From Mycogone perniciosa (Eukaryota > Ascomycota > Sordariomycetes > Hypocreales > Hypocreaceae), in contig JAOALB010000038.1 of the NCBI GenBank assembly GCA_025331125.1, forward strand, positions 1-64,000: DNA of 64,000 nt, given 5' to 3'. The translations under genes were made by a program, and so were the position numbers. Shown piece by piece: positions 37,700-50,400 of the stretch. Numbering within the stretch: position 1 is the first letter of the stretch; every line of letters begins with the position of its first letter. Under the pieces are notes generated by a model. That model was not told where the DNA came from and made no database searches. It saw only the letters and a program-made list of their open reading frames with translations.

Positions 37700-38280
37700 T
37701 ATTAAAAAGGAGGGCTAAAAAGTAAAGATTTTAGTGTATTTACGTAACCTTCCTATTCTGGCTAGACCCGGAATTAGGCCCGACGCTAGGACCGAGTTCT
37801 GGAGGAACTTTGGTGTAAGTTAGGAAATTTCTGTTATCTTTAACGATAACAATTAAGCTAGGACCAGCTATCCCGCCTACCCTAGACTCAATACAATGGC
37901 CACAATGGCTATTGTGAAAAATCTGACTAAAATAGTTTCCTGTTTGTATGGCTATAAGTCGATTTGGCCGATTTCCTATATAAATGAATTTTGCGGAAAA
38001 TAGGAATAGAGCCACGAACCTAACTCTGCCGCTATATTCCTATTATCCAGTCAGAGGACTATTATAGAAGATATAGCATTGTTTTATAATCACTTCTATA
38101 ATCCAGCTATATATACACTAGATATTCTATAGCTTTTTAGCTATTAGATTAGTTATAATTCAATTGTTTATTTATTGTTGACTTAATTAGACTTTTAGTT
38201 GTTTCTTTATTACTATATTGTATGCAGCTTCCTAGAAGCTGCATATAAATAAGGTTTAGTATAACCTTGTTATTTTAATA
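37700..38280 (+). repeat. Copia E 3' LTR
   Basis: 581 bp, the partner of 31768-32348, preceded by the polypurine tract TTTAGAGGGAG. Open frames seen here on either strand are incidental to the LTR. Confidence 0.97.
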
Positions 38281-38285
38281 AAATT

Positions 38286-38840
38286 ACTTAAAGTCTTTAA
38301 TTTAGCAGCAGTTAAATAAATTATTATTTTTAAGGTTTAATAGTAAAGCTATATTTAAGGCTTTAACCTAGGGTTTAATTTATACTTTAAGGTTTTAGTT
38401 TTTAGCTGCTTAATTTAAGATTTCCTATTTAAAGGTTTACTTTTATTTTTCCTATTAAACTAGGCCTTTATTTATTGCTTAATTAAAAAGATAGAACTAG
38501 TAATAAAGGTTATTATCTTTAATAATTGCGTTTATTAAATATATATAGTTACTATTAATGCTAGATTTTTATAGGGTTTCAAAGAGAAAAAGGAAAGGCG
38601 CCAGCTTTATAGTAAAGAGTATAGTCTATTAGGCCAGGTTAGGTTATAGGGCGAGGTTTAGGGCATTTATATTTATCTTACTTATAATTGGTTTCCTATA
38701 AATATAGGGTTTAAGGGGTAAAGGCTAGGCTATAAAGGCATTATTATAGGTTTAGGAATAAAAAGGGAATTCAGGGAAGTTTATAATTAATTGGGTATAT
38801 GCCTCGCGATAGCGCAGCCGAGTTAAAGGATAGTATAAAC
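38286..38840 (-). pseudogene. Gypsy A 5' part: start of gag and leader
   Basis: This resumes gypsy A after copia E and aligns with the D segment at about 25.1-25.67 kb. The stretch at about 38.58-38.83 kb is less A+T-rich and is probably the leader. The putative self-priming sequence ATAGTATAA (38830-38838) sits two bases from the LTR. Confidence 0.65.
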
Positions 38841-39012
38841 TATTATAGTATAGGAAGGCAGGTTAAGGCAAATATTATTGTTATACTGTAGAGAGTAAGG
38901 AAGCTTTAAAGCTTTATAGAAAGCTATAGCTAGGAATGCGTTAGGGCCTGGTTATATTACCGGAGCTTACATAATAGGGCGTTAATATTGCATTATAGTT
39001 AGTGCTATAACA
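38841..39012 (-). repeat. Gypsy A 5' LTR
   Basis: 172 bp from TATTATAG to GCTATAACA, the partner of 5288-5459, followed by the TSD GTAGA (39013-39017). Confidence 0.95.
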
Positions 39013-39017
39013 GTAGA

Positions 39018-40794
39018 TTTATATTAATAAATAACTATATTAGCTTATAAATAAACTATTAATAAAGCTTTTTTTATTTAAGTTAAGATAATTATTATTA
39101 TAGCTAAAAGATATTTAATTAATATAATAAAAAAGTAAAGTTTTATAATTTATTTGTTATAAATTAAAAAAATAAAATAAAACAATATTAGTTTTTTTTA
39201 ATAGAATATTATAATAAAAAGGAAAAAGAATAAAGTTAAATTAAATAATTATAGAATAAAGATTAAATTAAAGGTAATATTTCAATTAATATAAAATCGG
39301 TTTTTAATAAATAAAAGAAATAAAACAAAAGATTTTAATATTACTTTTTATCTTTTTATAAATATAAATATATAATTCAAGATATAAAGTAATTTCTTTT
39401 ATTATATATAAATTACTACTCTTTTAACATAACCTTTTATAATTGATTTACCTTTATTTCTTTTATTATTATTTAATTATGAAAAGTGTTTTTAAAAAGG
39501 CTATTATTAATTATTTAATATAATTAGTTTTATTAATTTATTTATTATAAATAAAAAGACGTTTAAAGAGATTTCTTTATTTTAAAAAAGTTAAATTTAA
39601 TTTTACTTTTTTATTTAATTATTTACTTTAAATAAAGCTTTAATAAATGGAGATTATTTAATGAATATTTTTACTTTAACTTTCTTTAAATTTAAAAGTA
39701 TTTTATTTTTGAAATTATTAATAATATAAATATTAATTAATTAAATTTATTAATTTATTTAAAGGTTACCTTTTCTTTTTTATTTATATTATCTTTAATT
39801 TTATTACCTTTTATAGAAGGTTATACTTTCAAAAAATACTTTTTAGCGTTATACCATCAAGGGTTTTTAATTATATTATACAAATATTATATATACTATT
39901 AAAGGAAATATATTTAAATTAATTTATATTTTAACTAAGATCTTATATATTTATAAATATTTGTCTTATATTTCTTTTATATTAATAAAATATATTAAAG
40001 CTTTAATTATATTATATTATAAGTAATATAAGTTTTAATTTTATTAAAAATACTTTATATTTAATTAGTTATTAGTATAGCTATTGAAAACTATCTTTTC
40101 TTAAGCATTATATTTTTATTTTAAGGTCTTCATAACAGGATTATTTAAATTACCTTTAATTTAAAGCTTTTCTATATATTTAATAATATTGTTTTAATTA
40201 TTAGCTTTAATAAAATAATTAAAGTATAACTATTACTTTCTTTAAAAGAAATTTAATATTTACTTTTATTAAATTAATAATCTTTAATTATTTTAAGTTT
40301 TTAATAGCCTTTTATTTTATGAAAGATTTATTTTATTTTATTAAAAATAAAATATTAAAAGGTTAAATAATTTGATAAATTTAGAAATTTATTTTAGACT
40401 TTATTATTGAAAAGTGAATAATTAATATAAATGAAATAAGAAATAAATTAATTAATTTAATAGTTATTTCTTTTCTTTTAAAAACAGTATTAAATAAGTA
40501 TTTTTAAAAATATTATTATTTACTCTTATTTATATATCTTTTATATAAAAGTAAGTGTTTTAATTTATTTTATTTATTCTATAATATTATTGCTTTAAAA
40601 TACTATAGAGGATTATATTTCAATTAATATATTATTAGCTTTACATTTTTAAAAAGGCTTTTTTAATAATTTATATTATAAAGTAAAATAAAGTTATTTA
40701 AAAAAAAGGCTTAATTATTTTTTAATAGAATATTAATTATTAATATTTATTCTTTTAATTAATATTTAATAAAATACTATTACTTTTATTTAAA
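39018..40794. other. Anonymous AT-rich spacer
   Basis: About 1.8 kb of A+T-rich DNA with stops in all frames between gypsy A and gypsy G. No repeat boundary, LTR or domain was found. TTATT at 40795-40799 is the target duplicated by G. Confidence 0.6.
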
Positions 40795-40799
40795 TTATT

Positions 40800-40971
40800 T
40801 ATTATAGCATTAACTATAATACTATATTAACGCCCTGTTATATAAGCCCTAGTTATATAACTAGGCCTTAATGCATTCTTAACTATAGCTTTCTATAAAG
40901 CTTTAAGGCTTTCTCGCTCTTTATAGTATAATAATAACATTTACTTTAACCTGCCTTTCTATACTATAATA
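40800..40971 (+). repeat. Gypsy G 5' LTR
   Basis: 172 bp from TATTATAG to CTATAATA, strongly RIPed. ATAGTATAA at 40923-40931 begins 49 nt from the LTR end and is the exact complement of TTATACTAT at 40974-40982 just inside the element, the putative self-priming pair. Confidence 0.95.
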
Positions 40972-43900
40972 GTTTATACTATCCTTTAACTCGGCTGCAT
41001 TATTGTAAGGTATATATTTAATTAATTATAAATTCCCTTCAAATCCCCCTTTATTTTTAAACCTATAATAATACCTTTATAGCCTAGCCTTTATCTTTTA
41101 AACCCTATATTTATAGGAAACTAATTATAAGGGAGATAAATATAAATGCCTTAAACCTTGCCCTGCAGCTTAACTTAGTTTAATAGACTATAATTTTAGC
41201 TATAAAGCTTATAGCTTTCCTTTTTCTTTTTAAAACCTTATAAAAATCTAATATTAATAGCAATTATATATATTTAATAAATATAATTATTAAAGATAAT
41301 AATTTTTATTATTAATTTTATCTTTGTAATTAAATAATTAAAAAAGGTTTAGTTTAATAAAAAAATAAAAATAAACCTGTAAATAAAAGATTTTAAAGTA
41401 GGCAGTTAAAAATTAAAGCTTTAAAGTATAAATTAAAGTTTAGATTAGAGCTTTAAATATAGTTTAATATTAAGCTTTAAAAATCATTATTTATTTAACT
41501 GCTATTAAATTAAAAACTTTACATAATTTAGTAGTAAATAAAAAGATATTGTTAGATATTAATAAAAATATAATAACTAGTGTTTTTAAATTAATATTAC
41601 TTTTATAAATAATTAATTAATTCTTTTAATTAAATCTAAAAGGATTTTATATATTATAGGTTTTTGAAAAGGAGATATATATAAAATGCAATAAAAAGAC
41701 TTTAATATTATTATTAAAAGTTTTAATAACTTTATTTAATAATATTGAAAGCTTAATATAATATTTCTTATTAATTTTAGTAATAATAGAAAATAATTAA
41801 CCTTTTTTAAAAGACATTATAGTTTTTTAATAACCTATATATATTAAATAAGCCTTTTTAAGATTTTATAGTAAAGTTATTTATATTAAATAGTAAATAT
41901 ATTAAAACTATTAAGTAAATAATAAAGGCTTTAAAGATAAAGGTCTTTTAAAAGTTTATTAATATTATAAAGATTTAAATAATTAAATTAAATAATATTA
42001 ATTTTATTAAATTATTTATAATAGGCTTTAAAAAGGCGTTTATTATAATACCCTTTATATTATTTAAATAGATTAATATCAATAAAGCTCTTAATAATAG
42101 CAATATTAATATTAATTGTAATATTATTAATACTAGTTAAATAATAAAATTATTATTTTAATATTAGTTAATAATTTAATATAGTTAAATATTATATATA
42201 CCCTATTACTTTACTTCTAAATCTCTTATAAAAAATATATTATTAAAAAACTTTATTTTTATTATAAAAAAGTAGGCTATAGTTTTAATAAATATAATAA
42301 GGAAAAGTAGTTTAATATATATTAAAGCAATTTATTATAAATATAAAATTAAAATCGCTAAATTTAACTATATTAATTATACCCTAATTTAGCAGTACTT
42401 TAAAGCTAATAATAAAATAGCTGTATAAAGTATAATAACTAAACCTTAATAGCGCGCTAATATTACCTATAATATTTAAATAACCTATAAATCTAAACTG
42501 TAAATAATATACCTTTTTTAAATATTAATAATAATAATAATAATGATACTGCTTTATTAATTTTTAATTTACTTTAATTTAATTAACTTTATTTATTAAC
42601 AACTTAAATTTAAATTATATATTAAAGGAAACATTAACCTTTATTAAAAGTAATAAATAAAGGTTAACTATAAATAAAACAATTATTTTACAATAGAGCT
42701 ACTTCTATTTCTTTAATTAAAAACCCTTTAAACTTAAATTAATAAACAGTAAATCCCTTTTAATATAAACTATATTATCTTTTATGTATAATATTTATAT
42801 TAATATAAAAGCTTTAATAAATAGCAGTTATATACTTTAAGCTTTTATTAACTGTGTTTTTATTCAGCGATTTAATATTATTATATAATTCTTACTATTT
42901 ATTAAAAGTCTTTTATTTATCAATAAAATTATAGTTAATAAAATTTTAAACTTTTTTATTATATAAACTATAATTAGCTTTTATAAAAAACTTTACTTTT
43001 TTTTATTATAAATATCTTTAATAATATATTTATAATCTTTAGCCCTTTTTAGCTAAAAAAGTATAACTTTAATATTAATAAAAAAATTAACTATTACTTT
43101 TAAATTTTATTATTATTATAATTATTATTTTTTAAAATGTATAGCTAGCTTTATATAGGTTTTAGTAGCAGTTAAGAGAAAGAATAATTTTACTAAAGTT
43201 AATATAAAATATATATATTACTAGTAATTAATAGTGAAAGATACATTATATAAAGTAAAGCTTTATTTAATTAAATAAAAAACTATATTATATTAGTAAT
43301 TATGAATTAAAAATACTTTAAAAAAGATAAACGATAATTTAATTAAAGAGAGGGCCTTTAAATTATATATTTTATAAACCTTAATGTTAAATTAAAATTA
43401 CTATATAACCTATCAATATAATAGAATTAATAATAAAGAAATATAAATATAAATAATTTTAAATTAAATATATATAAAGCTACTGCCTGCTTTTATAATT
43501 TACAGTTAATAATAAAAAAGGAAACTTTTATTAAAGCTATTATTATTATTTTTTAATATATTATTTCTGCAAAATTAAATTAAACTTTAAAATTAAAAAA
43601 TATACTTAAATATAGCAGATATATAAATAGTAGGAGTTATAAGTGTTATTACCTTTTATTAATAATTATATATTTATATAATAAAAGTAATTTAAAAAAA
43701 GATTAACTAAACTATGAAAATTAAAAAGTTAATATTTACTACTTTACTAAAGCTTTTAAATAAACTTTTTTAATAAATATTTATAAAACAAAAAGACTAT
43801 ATTAAAGTAAAAATAATATTATTTAAAGAAATATATAACTTTATTAATAAATATTACTCTTTAATATAATTCACAAAGATTATAGTTAATAATATTAAAA

Positions 43901-46900
43901 GATTTATAATAAAAAAACTTAAATTTAATAAACTAAATACTTTACAAAAACTATTATTTTAGCTATAAAATTTATATAATACGTTCCTGTTAAAGACAGT
44001 AAATAACTTTCCTTTATAATAGGCTTAAGACTATAAAATTAAAATACTATTAAAAAAAACCTACTATATTAAAAAAATAAACTATTGTTATTTAATAAAC
44101 TATAGGTAATAAAAGAATAATTAAATAATAATTTAATAAAAGGACTTATTTATAAATTGCAAATATAATATCTTATTATTTTTTAACTATAAAATTAAAA
44201 AGCAGTATTTATATTTATTAAAATTATTAAAAGTTAAATAATATTATTATTAAAAATGAAGATTTACTGTTATTAATTAAAGAAACCTTTAATACTTTAA
44301 ACTATATAAAGGTATATATAAAATTTAATATTATTACTGTATTTAATAACCTTTATATTGCTAAAAGGGATATATAAAAAACAGTGTTTATTATAAAGTT
44401 TAGCCTTTTTAAAATATTAATTATACCTTTTAGCCTTTATAATATATTTACTATATTTTAATATTATATTAACTATAATCTCTATCACCCTTTTAACTGT
44501 ATTTATATAATATACTTTAATAATATCTTTATATATTTATAATATTAAAAAACGTATTAAAAATATATATACAAACTAATAGCCTGCCTTTAAAAATACT
44601 AGCCTTTAAATTAATATTATTAAATATAATTTTAAAATAATAAAAATCAAATAGTTTAATTTAATTATTACTTTAAAGGGATTAAAAATAAATCTTAAAA
44701 AAGCTAAAGTTATATTAAATTAATAATTACTTTAAAAAAGTAAAAGGGTTATAAAGGTTCTTTACCTTTATAAACTATTATTATTATTTTATTTAAAAAT
44801 ACTTTAAAATAGCTATATTATTAAATAAACTGTTAACGAAAAAGTAATTATATATTTAAAGAAAAAAATCATAAAAAGCCTTTAATTTAATTAAATATAC
44901 TTTTAAATTAATTTTCATTTTAGCCTTTTTAACTATAATAAATAAATAGTTTTTAAAATTAATGCCTTTAATTAAATATTAAGCACTATTTTATTAAAGG
45001 ATAATGAAAAAAGTATTTTACACTTTATTATATTTCTTTCTATAAAGTATAATATTTATAAATATAACTATAAAATCTATAATAAAAGAGTTCTAACTAT
45101 TATTAATATAATAAAGGAATAGTGCTTAAAATTATAAAGTTTATAAAAGTTTAATATTATTATATATTATAAAACCCTTAAATACTTTACTTTAATAAAA
45201 GCCTTAAACTAACAGTAAATTTAATAATTTAAATTCCCTTTTAGCTTTAACTTTTATATTATTTATTAACTTAGCTTTAAGGCTATAACGTTTAGTACTT
45301 TAAATAAAAAGGCAGAAAATAAGCCTGTAAAATTCAACCCCTTTAATAATTAAATTAAAAACACGTAATATATTATTCTTTTATAAAGTTCTTTTAGTCT
45401 TAAAATTTAAACAATATTTTAAAAAAAGGTTTTATTAAATATTACACTATTTATAAAGGCTGCCTTTATAGCTATAATAATATTAACAGAAAATAAATTA
45501 AGTAATAACTTAATTATAGCAGTATATAAATAAAATACTATAATAAAAGAAATAATAACTGCACTTTAAAACTTTCATATTTGCTAATAGCTAAAACAGC
45601 TTTATAAAAAACTTTAAATTATAATAAATAACTGCTAAGTAATAAATTATAAAATGTAGTATAAAATATAGCTTTTTATTCCCTTTAATAATAAAGTTTA
45701 TATATAAATCCTATTTAAAAACTATTTAAATAGCCTAATTAAATACCTAGGCAGGTTTAAAACTTTAAACTTTATTAGTTAAATATATTAATAGCTATAG
45801 GTTTTAAAAAATATTAAAGTATTTATATAAGCTTATAAGCTATATATTAAAATAAAGGCCTTATAATTTTTACTATAAAGCTTGCTTTAACTATTCCTAG
45901 TTTTATTTTATATAGTTAAATATTTCTATTAACTATATTATACTACTGCCTAAATCTTATGATTATAATATTATTTATAAATATTTACTAATAATAATTT
46001 ATTACTTTATAAGAATATATTATTTTATACCTATTACTTTACTATTAATAAAAGAGTTAACTAATATATTTATTAATAAGATTTACTGCCTTTATAGTAT
46101 ATTTAATAATATTATATTAAACTGCAGTATATAAGTTATATTAAAATTCTAGGAATAGTTTTTAAAGTAATTAAAAGTTGTATTAAAACAGTTATTAGCC
46201 TTTTACTTCAAAATTAATAATTAAACTAAACAAATAAATATAAATATAAAATAATACCTATAAACCTTTATTAACTTTTATTAAAATAACTAGGCCTATT
46301 AGCCTTTATTAACTGAACTTACTGTATATAATATATTATTTACAACTATGAATATATTACTGTTTTTTATTAATTATAATTTTAACCTTTACTTAAAGAT
46401 AAAGCCTTTATAGCCCTACCCGCTAAACCTTTCTGCAGTAAAGAAAAAAGAGTTCTTTTACACTAATACTATTACTAAGCAATTTAAACATATTATTATA
46501 TAGTTAAAAGCCTTTATTAAAGCTTTAAAAAAAGTATAAAGATAATATAAATATATAAAGAAAGGTATTATTAGTCTATATTATTAGGCAGGAAGTCTTT
46601 ATTAATATATAAAATATAAAGATTGACTAGCTAATAAAGAAGCTAGATAAGAAATAGGCAAGGCTTTATATAATAATAAAGGTATATTTATAAGCCTGCG
46701 CTATTACTATATTAAAAAATATAAAGATTTTCTTAGTTTTATATAACTCCCTTTTATAACCTAAAATAGCTTTTTTACTTTATTTTAAGTAAAAGATAAT
46801 TAATAAAGTTAAATTAAAGAATATTTAAAGTAAAATTTTAAAAAAGAAAGTTAATATAAATAAAATATAAAAGAAATAAAAGTTTAAAGCGCTTTTAAAT

Positions 46901-47301
46901 TATTATAATAATAATAGATTGTATTATTTTATTAAATAGAAATACTATACTGCTATATAATAATTAATTGAAAACTTATAAAGTTAAAAAAAAAGGTAAT
47001 ATAAAACTTTTATAAAAGAAACTGAAAAAAGCTAAGCCTATTATAATAAACATTAAAAGGAATTATAAAAAAGGAAAAAAAAGAAATAATTAAAAAAAAA
47101 CCAATATATACAAAATATTAACTAAAAACTATACTGCGCTAAAGCCTATAACTAAACTATATATTATTAGCACTAAAAAACTATATAATTTACGTTACTT
47201 ACCTTTATATTAAAAGTATTAAAATAGATTACCTGGAATTTTAATTTATATAAGTAATATAGCTATTTGCAGCCGAATAGTGTAATAAAGAGGGGGGGTA
47301 C
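40972..47301 (+). pseudogene. Gypsy G gag-pol, RIPed
   Basis: The plus-strand integrase core at about 45946-46131 reads LPKSYDYNIIYKYLL then YYFIPITLLLIKELTNIFIN and IYCLYSIFNNIIL. RT near 44.27-44.76 kb includes CIYIIYFNNIFIY (about 44497-44540), again YLDD to YFNN. RNase H should follow at about 44.8-45.3 kb. Gag at about 41-42.7 kb is too decayed to read. It aligns in reverse with D throughout. Confidence 0.8.
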
Positions 47302-47474
47302 TGTTATAGCACCGACTGTAACGCTATATTAACGCCCTATTACGTAAGCCCCAGTCACGTAACCAGGCCCTAACGCGTTCCTATCTATAGCTCTCCGTGA
47401 GGCCTTAGGGCTTTCTTGCTCTCTACAGCATAAATAACAATATTTGCCTTAACCTGCCTTTCTATACCATAATA
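47302..47474 (+). repeat. Gypsy G 3' LTR
   Basis: 173 bp from TGTTATAG to CCATAATA. It keeps the original TG start and is less mutated than its partner. The single extra base relative to the 172-bp family length lies in the ACAGCATAAATAAC stretch. Confidence 0.95.
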
Positions 47475-47479
47475 TTATT

Positions 47480-50400
47480 TTTATATTTTCCTTTTTCTTC
47501 TTTAATATATAAATATATATTATTAATTACCTTTTTATTATATAGAGTTTCTTTTAATTAATTAATTATCAAATAGGCAGTTTTACTTTTAATTGAAATT
47601 TAATTTTTACTTAAATAATAAAGAAAATATAAAATATTTTATTAAGCTTTTTATAGTATATTTACTAATTATAATTACTTTATTTAAATTTTAAAATTAC
47701 TTTTTATTATATTTAGCTATTTTTATTAATCTTAATATTAAACTTTTATGATTAACATTTATAAAGGAATTAACTTTTAAATTGTATATTAATATTTAAA
47801 TAATTTCAATTTTTAAATTAATTAATATTTATAAAAGTATTTTCTTTATTTTAAATCTTTCTTTATAATAGATTAAATTATTATATTAGATTAATAAATA
47901 TATTTAGAGATAAACCTTATTATTACTATAAATAATAATATTGATATACATCTTATTTATATTTATTTATAAAAGTTATATTTTCCTTTAAATAATTAAA
48001 TATGTTTCTAGTTATTTAAAATATAGTAAATATTAAAATAAATAGTTTTTATAAATTTCATTAATATTATTAGTATTATTAATTCTTAAAAGTAATATAA
48101 ATTAAATCTTTAAGATTCAAAATATATTATAATAGCTTTATATATATTATTTTATATTTATAACTAGTAATACTTTTCTTTTAAAAATAAAATACTTACT
48201 TTTTACTTTTTCTAATTTATTCTTATATATAAACCTATTAAATAGCTATTTTCTTTATAGTTTAGTTATTAAAAATGAATATAAATTAATAGTAGTATTT
48301 TATTAACTTAGCCTATATTTTCTTATATTATATAGAATCTTTTTATTTTATTTTCTAATTATTAAAAGTTTATAGTTAATAGATTGAAAGATTTTTATAT
48401 TATTAAAATGTATTATATAATTTATTAAACTTTTTTACTTTACTTTTCTTTTAATAGTATAAATAAAATTATATTTAAATATATATGTATAAAATCTGTT
48501 AACTCCTTTTGTCTTAACTTTAACTTTATTTATTATAGTTATTAATTTATAAAATAAAACATTTCTTATAATATCTTCTTTTTTAAGAATATACTTAACT
48601 ATAAGATTTAAAGAATTGTAATTAATTCATTAACTTATATATTTATTAAAGTATTATTAATTGTATTATTTATTTAACAAATAATTATTTTAATATTTAT
48701 TTTTAATATAAATAAAAGTTTATAACTATGAATATATAGCCTTTTAAAAGCTTAAAGTAAGGCTTTATATTTCCTTTTTATAATATTACACTTTATTTTT
48801 AATCAAAGGTAATATTTACTTCTATATTAAATTAAATATTCTTTCTTTCTTATAATCTTTATTAAAACTGCCTTTGAGCCTCTTATATTAATATTAATTA
48901 CTAAAATTACTCTTTTATATTTTCTATTTATATCCTATATTATTAATATCAAAGTAAAAGTAATAATTTCTTTAAATTGATTTATAGTGTATTATTATTT
49001 TTTAATTTATTTTTAAAAAATATCTTTCTTTAAGAAATTAATTAGAAGCTTTATAATTTCAATAAAGTATTTAATTTAAGATTAATAATAGCTAATTAAA
49101 TTAAAAAACAATTAAAATTTATTAATAGTTTTATACTTTCTTTATTATTTAATTTTAATAATGTTTTTAATTCTTAATTATTATGCCTTTATATTATATA
49201 AATATTTTATTAATTTAAATCACTTATAAAAAAGAATTAATTTTAGTATTAAAATAATATATTCTAATACTTTAATATTAATTAAAACTCTCTTTGAATT
49301 CTAAACGTACTTTAGAATATAATATTAAACTTTCAATATTATTTCTTTATTCTTATATATAGATTTTAATTTATATATAATATTATTTTAAAATAATAAA
49401 TAAATTATAGGTATAAAATTAAATAATATTTATAAAGTAATACATTAAAATTACATTATTAAATTTATAATATTTCTTAAAAGAATAATATTTTAGAAGC
49501 CTAATAAAGCTTATAAATATAATTATATTTTAACTTTTTTTATTAAAAAATATTTAATTATAATTCAAAAAAGAATTTAATAATAATAATTTTATATAGC
49601 CGATAAAATCTTTCTTAAATTAATTGATATTTAAAAAGATGAAGGCATTTTTAATATTTATTTAATATACTTATATTATAAAACTAATAAAAGTAAAGGC
49701 TATAAGTTTTCTTTTATATTAAAGAAATTAATTTATATATAGTTTATAGCTTCTTTTTAAAATGTCTTTCTTATTATAGGTTTATAGTAAATTAAGTACT
49801 TCTTTTTTATCCCTTTTAAAATTAAAATACTATTACTGTATTAAACTTTATATTTTATTATATAAATAGTTCATAGTAAAGTAATTTTAAAGTTAAATCT
49901 TTTATATTTTATAAAACTTTAAAATAATTTTAGTTTTTAATATTTTAAAATCTATATTAAAATTATAGATCTTTCTATTATCAATTTCCCTTTTATTATT
50001 TTTAAAGTTATAGCTAATAATGTAATGTAAAGTGTAACTTACTTTTAATCAATAAAACCTTAAAAGCAATATAATTAATTACAAAAGTATTAAAATTCAA
50101 ATGATCTTTTATATTATATTATTTCGTTTATTTTTAATCAAAGCTTTTTAATAATAATAAAATTATAAAGCGGTATATTATTTATTCAATAAATCTTTAT
50201 ACTTTTCCTTTTATATATAATATTAATCTTCATTTATTTATATCTTTATACTTTCTTTTAAAATCTTTTCTTTTAAATTCTTATTTCTTTAAATTCTTTT
50301 ACTATTTCCTTTATTACTTTACTTTAATCTTTAAAATCATAAGCTAATATTAATTAAGCTGAATCTTCTTTTATCTAGTTTAGTAGTTAATATAAAACCT

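Larger units (their letters stand above)
31768..38280 (+). mobile_element. Copia E: youngest element, Ty1/copia, nested in gypsy A
   Basis: The 581-bp LTRs at 31768-32348 and 37700-38280 are flanked by a perfect TSD, AAATT (31763-31767 and 38281-38285). Total 6513 bp, coded on the plus strand, opposite to its host. The primer site follows the left LTR, and the polypurine tract (AGAGGGAG, about 37692-37699) precedes the right LTR. LTR bodies keep much more G+C than those of A-D and F-G, and gag-pol can still be read through its stops, so RIP has been lighter. It belongs to a different family from copia C (LTR length and sequence differ). Confidence 0.97.
5288..39012 (-). mobile_element. Gypsy A: outermost Ty3/gypsy chromovirus, RIPed, with nested insertions
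   Basis: The 172-bp LTRs at 5288-5459 and 38841-39012 are flanked by a perfect 5-bp TSD, GTAGA (5283-5287 and 39013-39017). Removing inserted elements B and E leaves about 6.74 kb, matching the undisturbed family member D (6710 bp). Coding is on the minus strand, so the right LTR is the 5' LTR. From right to left the order is gag/protease region, RT (about 28.5-29.1 kb), RNase H, integrase (6620-6808) and chromodomain-like tail (about 5.69-5.86 kb). The polypurine tract is the complement of the C run just right of the left LTR. Every frame is broken by RIP-type stops, so it is dead. It is the oldest layer of this nest. Confidence 0.95.
40800..47474 (+). mobile_element. Gypsy G: family-A chromovirus in inverted orientation
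   Basis: LTRs at 40800-40971 (172 bp) and 47302-47474 (173 bp, one extra base) are flanked by a perfect TSD, TTATT (40795-40799 and 47475-47479). It is coded on the plus strand, opposite to A, D and F. At 6675 bp it is close to full length. RT with YFNN lies near 44.5 kb and integrase at about 45.95-46.13 kb. AGGGGGGG (47291-47298) is the polypurine tract. The left LTR is more heavily RIPed than the right one. Confidence 0.95.

Noticed and set aside
37740..38015. 91-codon minus-strand frame
   Set aside because: It lies wholly inside the copia E 3' LTR and is explained by the LTR being less RIPed.
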